Shown piece after piece: positions 16,668 through 23,920 of a DNA stretch of 40,002 bases; the first letter of the stretch is position 1; every line of letters starts with the position of its first letter. The stretch is from Hephaestia sp. MAHUQ-44. Its GTDB lineage: Bacteria > Pseudomonadota > Alphaproteobacteria > Sphingomonadales > Sphingomonadaceae. The position numbers were made by a program, and so were the translations under genes. The stretch is from NCBI RefSeq assembly GCF_023806085.1, contig NZ_JAMSLX010000021.1:1-40002 (forward strand). The letters run 5' to 3'. Under the pieces are notes generated by a model, which was not told the DNA's origin, did no database searches, and worked only from the letters and a program-made list of their open reading frames with translations.

Positions 16668-16783
16668 TCGCGCGACAGGCCGAACGGATCACGGCCCAGG
16701 ACCTCGTCGGTATCGCCGATCGCGTTGCCGTGCGTCTCGGCGCTCGCGGCACCGAGATCGATCACCTCATGGATGAGTTTCAT
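16664..16783 (-). CDS. Lasso peptide precursor (A)
   Basis: This short gene encodes 39 residues. The leader ends Asp-Leu-Gly-Ala-Ala-Ser-Ala-Glu-Thr17-His18, with Thr at position -2 as in proteobacterial lasso precursors. Cleavage before Gly19 would release a 21-residue core. Its first nine residues are GNAIGDTDE and the remaining twelve are VLGRDPFGLSRD. Gly1 can be linked to Asp8 (8-residue ring) or Glu9 (9-residue ring). The tail closely resembles the Gly-Arg-x-Pro-x-Gly-Leu-Ser-Arg-Asp ending that I remember for caulonodin I, while the ring segment differs. The start ATG at 16783 has AAAGGAA a few bases upstream. The B and C genes follow on the same strand, which makes the call strong despite the small size. 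Confidence 0.92.
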   Translation of the reverse strand: MKLIHEVIDLGAASAETHGNAIGDTDEVLGRDPFGLSRD

Positions 16784-16843
16784 CGCTGGTTCCTTTCGAT
16801 AGGCTGCGTCATTGCAGCGTGTCGAAAGTACGAGGCGCGGCGC

Positions 16844-16860
16844 CTTATAAGAAGCTTATA
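16844..16860 (-). promoter_or_regulatory. AT-rich inverted repeat upstream of lasso precursor
   Basis: Within the 112-base space between gntR and the precursor lie CTTATAAG (16844-16851, a perfect palindrome) and, overlapping it, TATAAG-AAG-CTTATA (16846-16860), a 6-bp inverted repeat with a 3-base spacer. It sits about 60 bases before the precursor start codon in otherwise GC-rich DNA. On the minus strand TATAAG or TATAAGC could serve as a -10 element. It could equally be an operator for the GntR protein encoded just upstream, or a LuxR-type target. Only position and symmetry support this. Confidence 0.5.
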
Positions 16861-16895
16861 GCACTGATATATTGCGATTGTTTTCGGGTGGCCGA

Positions 16896-17474
16896 TCAGG
16901 CGTTGCGGTAGAGCGACCGCACTATCTCGGCGGCGGCGCGAATGCGGCGGCGGTGATAGCGGACGATCAGCTGGGACAGATCCTTGTCGTCGGCGGCGAA
17001 GGCGCGCGCCATGGCATGCAGTTCCTCGGTCAGGTCGTCGAGCAGGCCGGGCTCGACCGATCGCGCCAGCGCCAGCCTCGCATTGAGGGTGCTGATCGCG
17101 GCAGCGTGCTCGACGTTGCGTGATTGGGCGGCGATCCTCTCGAAGAGCCTTGGCGTGGTGATGTCCGTCTGGGCAGTCGGGTCGCGCGGTCCCGAATGCC
17201 GCACCGCCAGGGTCAGAATCTGGCCGCTCCATTCGTAGAGGTCGCGCAGGTCCGCATCGGTGACGTGCGGCACGCTGAACCCGGTGCCCGGATGCGTCTC
17301 GACCAGCCGCTCGCCGGTGAGCCGATGCAAGGCGTCGCGCACCGGCGTGACGCTGCTGATCAGGGTCTCGGCGAGCGTCGTCGGGTCGAGCCGCTCGCCG
17401 GGACGATAGGACCCGCCCGTCAGCCGCCGCTTGAGCGCGTCATAGACGCGCTCGGTGATCGACCCCGCGTTCAC
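16896..17474 (-). CDS. GntR-family transcriptional regulator
   Basis: The N-terminal winged helix (about residues 5-70) has the GntR pattern: Val-Tyr-Asp-Ala-Leu-Lys, then Tyr-Arg-Pro-Gly-Glu-Arg-Leu-Asp, then Thr-Pro-Val-Arg-Asp-Ala-Leu-His-Arg-Leu. The helical C-terminal part fits a short FCD/FadR-type effector domain (about residues 80-190); at 192 residues the protein is somewhat shorter than usual FadR members. The start is a GTG at 17474 overlapping the stop of the dioxygenase gene by 4 bases, so the two are co-translated. It is the last gene before the lasso precursor on the same strand and is a good candidate to control it. The effector is unknown; an acid metabolite made or removed by the dioxygenase is one possibility. 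Confidence 0.88.
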   Translation of the reverse strand: MNAGSITERVYDALKRRLTGGSYRPGERLDPTTLAETLISSVTPVRDALHRLTGERLVETHPGTGFSVPHVTDADLRDLYEWSGQILTLAVRHSGPRDPTAQTDITTPRLFERIAAQSRNVEHAAAISTLNARLALARSVEPGLLDDLTEELHAMARAFAADDKDLSQLIVRYHRRRIRAAAEIVRSLYRNA

Positions 17475-18340
17475 GGCATCGGCTGTTCGGCACGGTAGGT
17501 TGCCATCGCCGCTTCCTGGTCCGGGCGCAGCGCATCAATCGCGGCGAGATGCTCGGGCACCGTATCGCGTAGCAATACCGACGGGCATTGACCTTCGTAA
17601 TTGCCAAGATTGGGCCGGTGCTGACGATAGCCGACCAGTGCCGCGAGCTCCGGCGGGAAGCGCCGCGCGACCGGGGGTGGATAGGCGAGCCACTGATTCT
17701 CATAGGGCTTGAGCCATCCCAACGCATAGCCGACGACCACCCCGCGGCGCACGCGGTCGGTGCGGTTGGCGCCGGCGCCGTGGAGCGTCGAACCCAGGAA
17801 CAGGAGTGCCGATCCCGGCCGCATCGCGGCGGCGACGGGATCGGTATCGGATGCGTCGTCGAGCGCGCTGGCGCCGTGGCTGCGCGGCCAGACCAGTGTC
17901 GCGCCATTATCGGTGGTGAAGTCGGTAAGCGGCCAGATGACGTTGATGAGGTAGTCGAGCTCGCCCTTGGGTGCCGCCCACATATCCTGATCGCGATGCG
18001 GTAGCTGCGCGGGCGCGCCGGGATGGACGGCGATCGCCTGGGTGACGTTGAGCTGGAGCGTATCGCACCAGGGCGACAACAGGCGTTCGGCGATCTCGAG
18101 GATGACGCGGTGCTGGACCAGCGCCGCAGCATGATCCGAGCGGGCGAGAAGGCGCCCGAAGCGTTTCGTCGTCTCGCCGTAGAACCCGCCCTGACAAAAT
18201 GGCGTGCGCGCGAAGGTCGGCTCGAGGTCGCGGTCGAGCGCGGCGATGGTCGCCGGCGGCAGGGCATCGGGAATGATGCACCAGCCGTCGCGGCGCAGCG
18301 CAGTCGCGTAGGGCGCGACCGGATCGTTCGGCGTCGTCAT
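17471..18340 (-). CDS. Phytanoyl-CoA dioxygenase (PhyH) family protein
   Basis: This is a non-heme iron, 2-oxoglutarate-dependent oxygenase fold of about 289 residues. The facial triad is visible as His-Arg-Asp (near residue 116) in Gln-Leu-Pro-His-Arg-Asp-Gln-Asp-Met-Trp and the distal His near residue 187 in Ser-Thr-Leu-His-Gly-Ala-Gly-Ala-Asn, with a following Arg to bind 2-oxoglutarate. The ATG at 18340 is preferred because GGGAG lies 8 bases upstream; codons at 18346 and 18349 are alternatives. It follows luxI by a short gap and overlaps gntR, so luxI-phyH-gntR look like one transcript. As I recall, phyH genes are found beside luxI/luxR in several sphingomonads, but their substrate is not established. 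Acyl-chain hydroxylation or peptide tailoring are both possible. Confidence 0.88.
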   Translation of the reverse strand: MTTPNDPVAPYATALRRDGWCIIPDALPPATIAALDRDLEPTFARTPFCQGGFYGETTKRFGRLLARSDHAAALVQHRVILEIAERLLSPWCDTLQLNVTQAIAVHPGAPAQLPHRDQDMWAAPKGELDYLINVIWPLTDFTTDNGATLVWPRSHGASALDDASDTDPVAAAMRPGSALLFLGSTLHGAGANRTDRVRRGVVVGYALGWLKPYENQWLAYPPPVARRFPPELAALVGYRQHRPNLGNYEGQCPSVLLRDTVPEHLAAIDALRPDQEAAMATYRAEQPMP

Positions 18341-18356
18341 GGTCATCACTCCCGAC

Positions 18357-18974
18357 TCAGGCCGCGATCGGCCGGACGTCGTCCAGCATCGCCGCGTGGG
18401 TGTTGATGCCCGCGCTTGCGAGTAGGGCAGGTGTCTCAGCCGTGATCGCTATCCGGAGCGCAGCAAGCGTCGCACCGTCGATCTCCTGCGGTATGCCGAG
18501 CGGCAAACAGTCCCAGCCAAAGGCGAGGATCTGCTGGAACCAGTCCAGCTCGGCGATCGCGGTGTAAGTGCTGATACCATGCGCGCGCGCGTGCTCGGCG
18601 AGCGCGACGACGAGCGTGTCGCGCACCAGGCGGCGCTGGGCGGCGCGCAGCCGACGGTCGAGGCAGAACCGCGTGATCTCGAACACCGCAGGACCGCGGG
18701 GCGGGGGCACGTCGCACAGGCCAGGGTAGAGAGTGCCGAGAATATGCGGCCGCGTGGTGGGCAATAATCGCGTTGAGCCGAGATGCGCGCCGTCGACGTC
18801 GGTCAGGACGAGGTAGCGGGCATGCTCGTCGTCGAACTGGTCGATCTCGTAGCGGCCGCCGACGACGGGCACGTCCCAGCGCAGCAGATCTACGAAGACT
18901 GATTTGCGCGCGGCGAACATCGCGCGCGTCACGTCGGTGGGCGCGGCGCGTCCGAACTGGACAAGATGCAGCAT
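18357..18974 (-). CDS. Acyl-homoserine-lactone synthase (LuxI family)
   Basis: This 205-residue protein makes the AHL quorum signal from S-adenosylmethionine and an acyl-ACP or acyl-CoA. All the residues conserved in LuxI/EsaI/TraI proteins are in register: Arg23, Phe27, Trp33, Asp45, Asp48, Arg69, Glu99 and Arg102 (in Phe-Glu-Ile-Thr-Arg-Phe). It therefore appears active. The acyl chain length cannot be read from sequence. It lies 72 bases downstream of luxR on the same strand and is followed after a few bases by phyH. A hairpin at 18983-19002 partly covers its ribosome-binding site (GGGAGA), which suggests an extra control level. Confidence 0.95.
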   Translation of the reverse strand: MLHLVQFGRAAPTDVTRAMFAARKSVFVDLLRWDVPVVGGRYEIDQFDDEHARYLVLTDVDGAHLGSTRLLPTTRPHILGTLYPGLCDVPPPRGPAVFEITRFCLDRRLRAAQRRLVRDTLVVALAEHARAHGISTYTAIAELDWFQQILAFGWDCLPLGIPQEIDGATLAALRIAITAETPALLASAGINTHAAMLDDVRPIAA

Positions 18975-18982
18975 GATCGTCT

Positions 18983-19002
18983 CCCTGGCTGACGCGCCAG
19001 GG
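18983..19002 (-). promoter_or_regulatory. 20-bp dyad at the luxI ribosome-binding site
   Basis: Bases 18983-18989 are the exact reverse complement of 18996-19002, with a 6-base spacer. The total length of 20 bp equals that of a classical lux box, although the bases differ from the canonical CTGT/ACAG type. It lies only 8 bases before the luxI start codon, and its downstream arm includes most of the GGGAG ribosome-binding site. In RNA it would form a 7-bp stem that hides the site. It may be a LuxR operator, a translational switch or both. Confidence 0.5.
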
Positions 19003-19046
19003 TCGATCCAAAACGGTGCCGGCCGCTATCCCGGAAAAGGGTGATA

Positions 19047-19796
19047 TCAGCGCTGGACGATATCGCCGAACGTGAGCGTCCCGTCGAATAGGGTCCGGAT
19101 CATCAGCAATGTCCGCTTGTTCACGTCATAGCGCTCGCAGGCATGCTTGATATGGCAGGCGACCGTCTCCTCGCTCACCCCCAGGATACGGCTGGTCTCC
19201 CAGTCGCCCTTGCCGCGCGCCACCCACAACACGCAGTCGCGCTGGCGATCTGTCAGCACGGCGCGCGGCGTCACGGCGAACGGGCGCACCGCGGCAAGGC
19301 GGCGCGCGCGTTCGAAGGCAAAGGCGCCGACCAGTTGCGCGACGGGCAGATGCTCGCGCGTCATCTCCCGATCGGCGGGGTTGGCGAACGAGCACGAGCC
19401 GCGCGCCTCGCCGGGAACATGCGCCGGCACCGTGAAGCCGTCGCCAATGCCTTCATCGCGCCCGCGCGCGAGCATCTGCCGGTCGCGCGCCGTGAGCGGG
19501 ATCAGCTCGGGAATGCGCGACCAGCGGAAACCGATGCTGGTGACGTGGCTGGCGCGATGTACCGGATCGGTGACGCCGAGTGCATTGGTCTCGTAATAAG
19601 CCGCCCAGCGTTCGGGGTAATTGTGCAAGCGGATCGCACGGCCGCCCGCGCGCGCCAGGTCGACATGGTGCGAGAGCGCGAAATGGGCGAACCCCAATTG
19701 CGTCGCGACCGCGCCCAGCGTGTCGGTCAGATCGCCAAGCGTGTCCGCGGCGATGATCCGCGGCACGACGTCCGCGACCAGTTTGTACATGTGCAT
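19047..19796 (-). CDS. LuxR-family AHL-responsive regulator
   Basis: The N-terminal autoinducer-binding domain (about residues 20-165) keeps the ligand-pocket residues of TraR-type proteins: Trp64, Tyr68, Asp77, Pro78 and Trp92, plus a Gly in Gly-Asp-Gly-Phe-Thr-Val-Pro. The C-terminal GerE helix-turn-helix (about residues 182-245) reads Leu-Thr-Asp-Arg-Gln-Arg-Asp-Cys-Val-Leu-Trp, then Ser-Glu-Glu-Thr-Val-Ala-Cys-His-Ile-Lys-His-Ala. I placed the start at the ATG at 19796, because upstream codons encode a low-complexity Arg/Gly stretch; 19790 is an alternative. It pairs with luxI, 72 bases downstream. Being complete in both domains, it should bind the AHL made by its neighbour. Confidence 0.93.
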   Translation of the reverse strand: MHMYKLVADVVPRIIAADTLGDLTDTLGAVATQLGFAHFALSHHVDLARAGGRAIRLHNYPERWAAYYETNALGVTDPVHRASHVTSIGFRWSRIPELIPLTARDRQMLARGRDEGIGDGFTVPAHVPGEARGSCSFANPADREMTREHLPVAQLVGAFAFERARRLAAVRPFAVTPRAVLTDRQRDCVLWVARGKGDWETSRILGVSEETVACHIKHACERYDVNKRTLLMIRTLFDGTLTFGDIVQR

Positions 19797-19976
19797 CGAG
19801 CGTCGACCCGATCGCGGGCAACGTCTCAAGCCGCCGGCCCCCCCCGCGAACGCCCTTTCCCTGTCATCGCGCGCGTCGCCGGGTTCTCGTGCCGGCGACC
19901 GGCGCAGGTCGGAACCAGGTTCCGTATCAATCACTTACGGCCTCGGATGCTACCACGCTGCGCGGTCCCGGTCGAC

Positions 19977-19991
19977 TATATTGCTAATATA
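19977..19991. promoter_or_regulatory. AT-rich inverted repeat upstream of luxR
   Basis: Bases 19977-19983 and 19985-19991 form a 15-bp odd palindrome, TATATT-GCT-AATATA, in GC-rich surroundings. It lies in the 258-base space between luxR and the divergent DUF6499/DUF2285 gene. On the minus strand it includes the 8-mer GCAATATA, which also occurs on the same strand upstream of the lasso precursor (around 16867-16874). It could be a promoter or operator. Confidence 0.4.
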
Positions 19992-20054
19992 TCGGTCGGG
20001 GTCGCCGCCCGGAGATCGATCCATTCTGGAGATAATTCCGTCGGGTTGCGGACG

Positions 20055-20844
20055 GTGACTAGGTCGTCCGGGCCATCTGGCTTGCCCGACTGGCGTGTCG
20101 CGGACGGCTATGACCGGCTGCGGGGGATCGATCGCGCGGGGCTGATGTGGGAATGGCTGCGGCGAGATCCCGAGTATATCGCGTGGCATGCCCAGGCGAG
20201 CCGCGCCACCCGCGGCGCGCCGACGCGGTGGGGGCTCCACTTTCGCCGAGCGTCCCGAGGTCGAGGCCCCGGACGCCCGGATCATCTGGCATGCCGATCT
20301 CGACCCCGGCGCGCTGGGCGTCGACGCCGACCGCGCCGATCCTGACGACCCCGACGGGATCGATCCCGCGCGCCTCGCGCGCTGGCTGACCCTGGTGACC
20401 GACAGCACCGGCCGGCAACATGCCGTGCTGTCGGACGGTCTGCGCCATATCCGCCTCGACATCGACGCCGGCCGGCTGGCCCCCGGCATTCCCGTCCGGC
20501 TCCATTACCGTCTGGAGGGTCTGGCAAGCGCCGTGCCCCGGATCCTGACGCTGCGACGCTTTCTCCATCTGTGTCGCCACCATCGGTTCGCCGCCTCGCT
20601 GTTCACCGCGGACCGGGCGGTGCCGCGCGGCCTTCTGGTGCTGCGTGTGCGTGATGCGCTGGCGGCGGGTGCCAGCCAGCGCGACATCGCCAGAGCGTTG
20701 TTCGGCGAGGCGCGGACCGCACGCGACTGGAATCACGTGTCCGACGCGCTGCGCTCGCGCGTGCGGCGTCTTGTCGTCGAATCCCGTGCGATGATGCGCG
20801 GCGGCTATCGTCAGTTGCTGGCGCGGCGCCCGCGCGACGGGTAA
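20055..20844 (+). pseudogene. DUF6499/DUF2285 protein, frameshifted
   Basis: Two open frames together make one protein of about 260 residues typical of alphaproteobacterial integrative elements. The first (from a GTG at 20055 or TTG at 20046) has Pro-Asp-Trp-Arg-Val-Ala and Trp-Glu-Trp-Leu-Arg-Arg-Asp-Pro-Glu-Tyr, the DUF6499 signature, and ends around Arg-Trp-Gly-Leu-His-Phe. The second continues in another frame with Phe-Ala-Glu-Arg-Pro and a DUF2285 domain to 20844. One extra T in the run at 20241-20243 explains the break exactly. It may be a true pseudogene or a sequencing error. Family members are presumed transcriptional regulators of the element. It is divergent from luxR. Confidence 0.75.
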
Positions 20845-21462
20845 CTGGGGGTGATCAAAGAGGTTCCGGCGGCCGATGATGATTCAAAGTGGCTGGGCGT
20901 TGCAAACTCGGATGCCGGTCCGACCTGTGATCGAAGCGTATCGCTAGCGTCGCCCGGGTTGCGGTCGTCATTCCGGGTGGCGGGCGTCATCTGTCCATAG
21001 CTCGATAGGTCTTGCCGCCTCGCGCGCTGGTCGCGCGCGATTGCGCTCTATCACGCGGCGTGCCGCGCCACCGAGCCCCGCATGGCGCGTCTCGGCCTGG
21101 CGGTGACGATCGGCTGGCGGGGCCGGCAGGGCCGGGGGGCAGATGGAGCGGGGCTGTAGACGCACGCTGCCGGGCGCTGCCCGGCCAGAGTGCGGCGCTC
21201 GATTGCGGCCCCGCGGGCACTCCGGCTTGCGGGCGGGGCGGTGCGCCCGGGGGCCTGCGGCACGCGCGGCGGTTCGCCACGGCGCGCCTGCGCCCCCCGA
21301 CCCAGCACCACCTGTCCGCCCGCGCCGCCGGGGTGCCGGTTTTCGCTGCGTGGCGACAATGCCGCCATTGGCTGCGGGCGCCGCGCTGACGCGCGACGGC
21401 GTGGTTTGGGGCCTTCCCGTCAGGCGATGCGGCGCGGCTGCCTCTCGACCGCCCGTAGCGAA
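20845..21462. other. Degenerate gap before integrase fragment
   Basis: No gene is supported in these roughly 620 bases. Open frames on both strands are Arg/Ala/Gly/Pro-rich, as expected for random reading of GC-rich DNA. The position before a truncated integrase suggests this is where its 5' two thirds were replaced or lost. No inverted repeats typical of an insertion-sequence end are obvious to me. Confidence 0.4.
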
Positions 21463-22353
21463 GATGGCCTGATCGAACGGCACCGTGTTCGCTCCACCCT
21501 CTACAAGAGCCGGTTGAGCACCGGAGAGGTCGCGAGCTGGGTGACGATCGAGCCGGTCGCGGATGCGATTGCGGTGCTCGAACGCCTGTCGGATAGCGCG
21601 GCGCGGGCGACGGGCAACGACACGCTCTGGCCGGTCTTGCGGCGCAGCGCCGTTACCACGGCCCATCTGTCGAGCGAAGTCGTGCGCCAGCTAAACGCCT
21701 TCCGGGATCATCTGAACGCCGCCTTCGGAGAGGCCGATATCCCGGTCGTCCCGTCCGGACCTGACGGTAAGCCGTGGCGCATCACGACACGGCAGTTCCG
21801 CCGCACGATCGCATGGCATATCGCCAACCGTCCGTTCGGCACCGTTGCCGGCATGATCCACTATAAGCACGCCTCGGTCGCCGCTTTCGAGGGCTATGCC
21901 GGCACGAGCGCTTCAGGATTCCGCGCCGAGGTGGAAGCGCAGCGACGCCTCGGTCAGCTCGATGACCTGCTGGATTATTTCGACCGGCGGCAGGGCGGCG
22001 CGTCGCTCTCGGGACCGGCGGGTCCGCGCATTGAGCGGGCCCTCGACGATGCGGCGGCGCGGCTCGGGCCATTGCCTGCCATGATCGCCGACCGCGCCCG
22101 ACTTCGCGTCATGCTCGCCAGCGTCGCGCGCACTCTCCATGTCGGCCCGCTCGCGGACGGCTTCTTCGATCCGGCCACCGCGCTTTGCCTCAAGCGGGTG
22201 ACGCCCCCTGATCCCCGGCACCCGCTCACCACCCTGTGCGAGCCGACCCGCTGCCCCAACGCCTGCATCGCCGCCCGCCACAGGCCGGCATGGGAGAAGG
22301 CCGCCGCCGATGCCCGCGCGCTGATCGCGGCGATCGATCCTCCCGCGCCGTAG
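21463..22353 (+). pseudogene. Tyrosine recombinase, C-terminal fragment
   Basis: The frame holds the last roughly 295 residues of a large site-specific integrase of the kind found in alphaproteobacterial integrative elements. Recognisable parts are His-Arg-Val-Arg-Ser-Thr-Leu-Tyr-Lys-Ser-Arg near the beginning, Trp-Arg-Ile-Thr-Thr-Arg-Gln-Phe-Arg-Arg-Thr-Ile-Ala-Trp-His (the H-x-x-R-like box), Met-Ile-His-Tyr-Lys-His-Ala-Ser and Phe-Glu-Gly-Tyr-Ala-Gly around the catalytic Tyr. Relatives are about 700 residues, and no N-terminal domain or start codon with a ribosome-binding site is seen. The residues upstream in frame are low-complexity. I read it as the inactive relic of the conjugative element's own integrase. 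The family call is moderately sure; the exact 5' boundary is not. Confidence 0.65.
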
Positions 22354-22522
22354 CCCACCCCGGCTTTGGACGGAGTCCTGCGCCGGTCGGTGACCGCGCG
22401 CAACGGCTTCGCCGTCCTCCGCTCCGCTGCGGCCCTGCGGGTGCGCGCTACCGCCTGTGCCCGGCGCTGATCGGTCTCCGCCGCCGGGGATGGCCCCCGG
22501 CGCGGAAGCGGAGGATCGGATC

Positions 22523-23389
22523 ATGTCATCACCAGCACGTTCAGACGTCTATGCCCGTGTCACCGACGCGATCGTCGCGGCGATCGAAGCCGGAACCGGC
22601 ACCTGGCGTATGCCGTGGCATCACAGCGGCGCCGACGTCACCCGTCCGACCAACGTCGCCAGCGGCAAGCCCTATCGCGGCATCAACACCGTCTCGCTCT
22701 GGGCAGCCGCCTATGGCAGCGGCTATGCGAGCGGGGTCTGGGGCACCTATCGCCAGTGGCAGGCGCTCGGCTCTCAGGTCCGCAAGGGCGAACACGCCAG
22801 CCTCGGCGTCCTCTGGAAGGAGGTTCGCGCCAAGGGCGACGACGACCGCGACGAGGACGGCGATCATAGGCGGCTCTTCGCCCGCGCCTTCAGCCTGTTC
22901 AACGCCGATCAGGTCGACGGCTATGCCCCCGAGACGGGGCCGGTTCTGCCCGAGAGCGAACGCCTCGCCGCCGCCGAAGCCTTCATCGCCGCGCTCGGCA
23001 TCGATACCGTCTATGGGTCGGGAAGCGCTTATTATCATATCGCCGAAGACCGCATCCATATGCCGGATTTCAGTGCCTTCCACGACGCGCACGGCTTCTA
23101 CGCGACCCATGTCCACGAGGCAGCCCATGCCAGCGGCGCAGCCCATCGGCTCGACCGGGATTTCAGCGCCAAGTGGACCAAGCATGCTCTCGCGATGGAG
23201 GAGGCGACCGCCGAGCTGACCGCCTCGTTCATCCTCGCCGATCTCGGGATCGCGCACGAACCGCGGCCCGATCACGCCGCCTATATCGCCTCCTGGCTCC
23301 AGCTCCTGAAGGACGAGCCGCGCGCGATCTTCACTGCGGCGAGCAAGGCGCAAGCCGCCGCCGACTGGATGCACGCCCAGCAGCCATAA
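22523..23389 (+). CDS. ArdC-like antirestriction / zincin metallopeptidase
   Basis: The N-terminal domain (about residues 8-130) matches ArdC-type single-stranded-DNA-binding proteins: Trp-Arg-Met-Pro-Trp-His, Pro-Tyr-Arg-Gly-Ile-Asn-Thr-Val-Ser-Leu-Trp and Gly-Thr-Tyr-Arg-Gln-Trp-Gln. The C-terminal domain (about residues 140-288) is a zincin-like metallopeptidase with the metal motif His-Val-His-Glu-Ala-Ala-His and a downstream Glu-Glu-Ala-Thr-Ala-Glu-Leu helix. ArdC proteins shield incoming conjugative DNA from host restriction. The start ATG at 22523 has GGAGG upstream. At 288 residues it is full length. It leads the conjugative gene block and is followed by the arsenic operon. Confidence 0.92.
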   Translation: MSSPARSDVYARVTDAIVAAIEAGTGTWRMPWHHSGADVTRPTNVASGKPYRGINTVSLWAAAYGSGYASGVWGTYRQWQALGSQVRKGEHASLGVLWKEVRAKGDDDRDEDGDHRRLFARAFSLFNADQVDGYAPETGPVLPESERLAAAEAFIAALGIDTVYGSGSAYYHIAEDRIHMPDFSAFHDAHGFYATHVHEAAHASGAAHRLDRDFSAKWTKHALAMEEATAELTASFILADLGIAHEPRPDHAAYIASWLQLLKDEPRAIFTAASKAQAAADWMHAQQP

Positions 23390-23404
23390 GCAGCGTGCCC
23401 GATT

Positions 23405-23446
23405 GACTCGATGATATTACGGATATACCCGTAATATCATCGAGTC
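23405..23446. promoter_or_regulatory. 18-bp perfect inverted repeat, ArsR operator candidate
   Basis: Bases 23405-23422 are the exact reverse complement of 23429-23446, separated by six bases. The repeat sits between the ardC stop and the arsI start (23465) and is AT-richer than its surroundings. It ends 18 bases before the first start codon of the arsenic operon. ArsR repressors bind such dyads and leave when arsenite binds, so autoregulation by the operon's own ArsR is likely. It might also terminate ardC transcription. Confidence 0.75.
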
Positions 23447-23464
23447 GTTATCAGGAGCCATCCC

Positions 23465-23920
23465 ATGAAGCGCATCCATCTGCACGTCAGCGTGCCCGAT
23501 CTGGGCGCATCGATTCAGTTCTACGAGACGCTGTTCGGCGCCGCGCCGGTCGTGGTGAAGGACGATTACGCCAAGTGGATGCTCGACGATCCTAAGGTCA
23601 ACTTCGCGATCTCCGAGCGCGCGCGGGCGACCGGCATCGACCATATCGGCATCCAGGTCGACAGCGCCGACGAGCTCGGGGAGCTCGCGGGGCGCCTCAA
23701 GGCTGCCGGCGCCGATACCTTCGATCAGGAAGCGACCACCTGCTGTTACGCGCAGTCGGACAAGAGCTGGGTCCGCGACCCCGCGGGCGTGCGCTGGGAG
23801 ACGTTCTTCACCTTCGGCGAAGCGACCAGCTATGGCGAGGACGAGGTGCTGCCCGAGCCCGGCGCGGCCGCCTGCTTCGGCGCCGCCGCCGCGCCCGCGC
23901 CGAAGCAGGCGTGCTGCTGA
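23465..23920 (+). CDS. arsI: ArsI/CadI-family C-As lyase (VOC superfamily)
   Basis: This is a glyoxalase/bleomycin-resistance-fold (VOC) protein of 151 residues. Metal ligands expected for ArsI dioxygenases are visible: His5 in Arg-Ile-His-Leu-His, His60 in Gly-Ile-Asp-His-Ile-Gly and Glu112 in Arg-Trp-Glu-Thr-Phe. The vicinal pair Cys93-Cys94 (Thr-Thr-Cys-Cys-Tyr) matches the site that binds trivalent organoarsenicals. ArsI splits the C-As bond of methylarsenite, releasing arsenite for the rest of the operon. A Gly/Ala-rich tail ends in Cys-Cys. It is first in the operon, directly behind the dyad. CadI-type cadmium-induced proteins are close relatives, but the ars context favours ArsI. Confidence 0.9.
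   Translation: MKRIHLHVSVPDLGASIQFYETLFGAAPVVVKDDYAKWMLDDPKVNFAISERARATGIDHIGIQVDSADELGELAGRLKAAGADTFDQEATTCCYAQSDKSWVRDPAGVRWETFFTFGEATSYGEDEVLPEPGAAACFGAAAAPAPKQACC

Noticed and set aside
15937..16752. Longer version of the lasso B protein starting at 16752
   Set aside because: The extra 48 residues come from reading the hairpin and precursor gene in another frame. The ATG at 16608 begins the conserved part.
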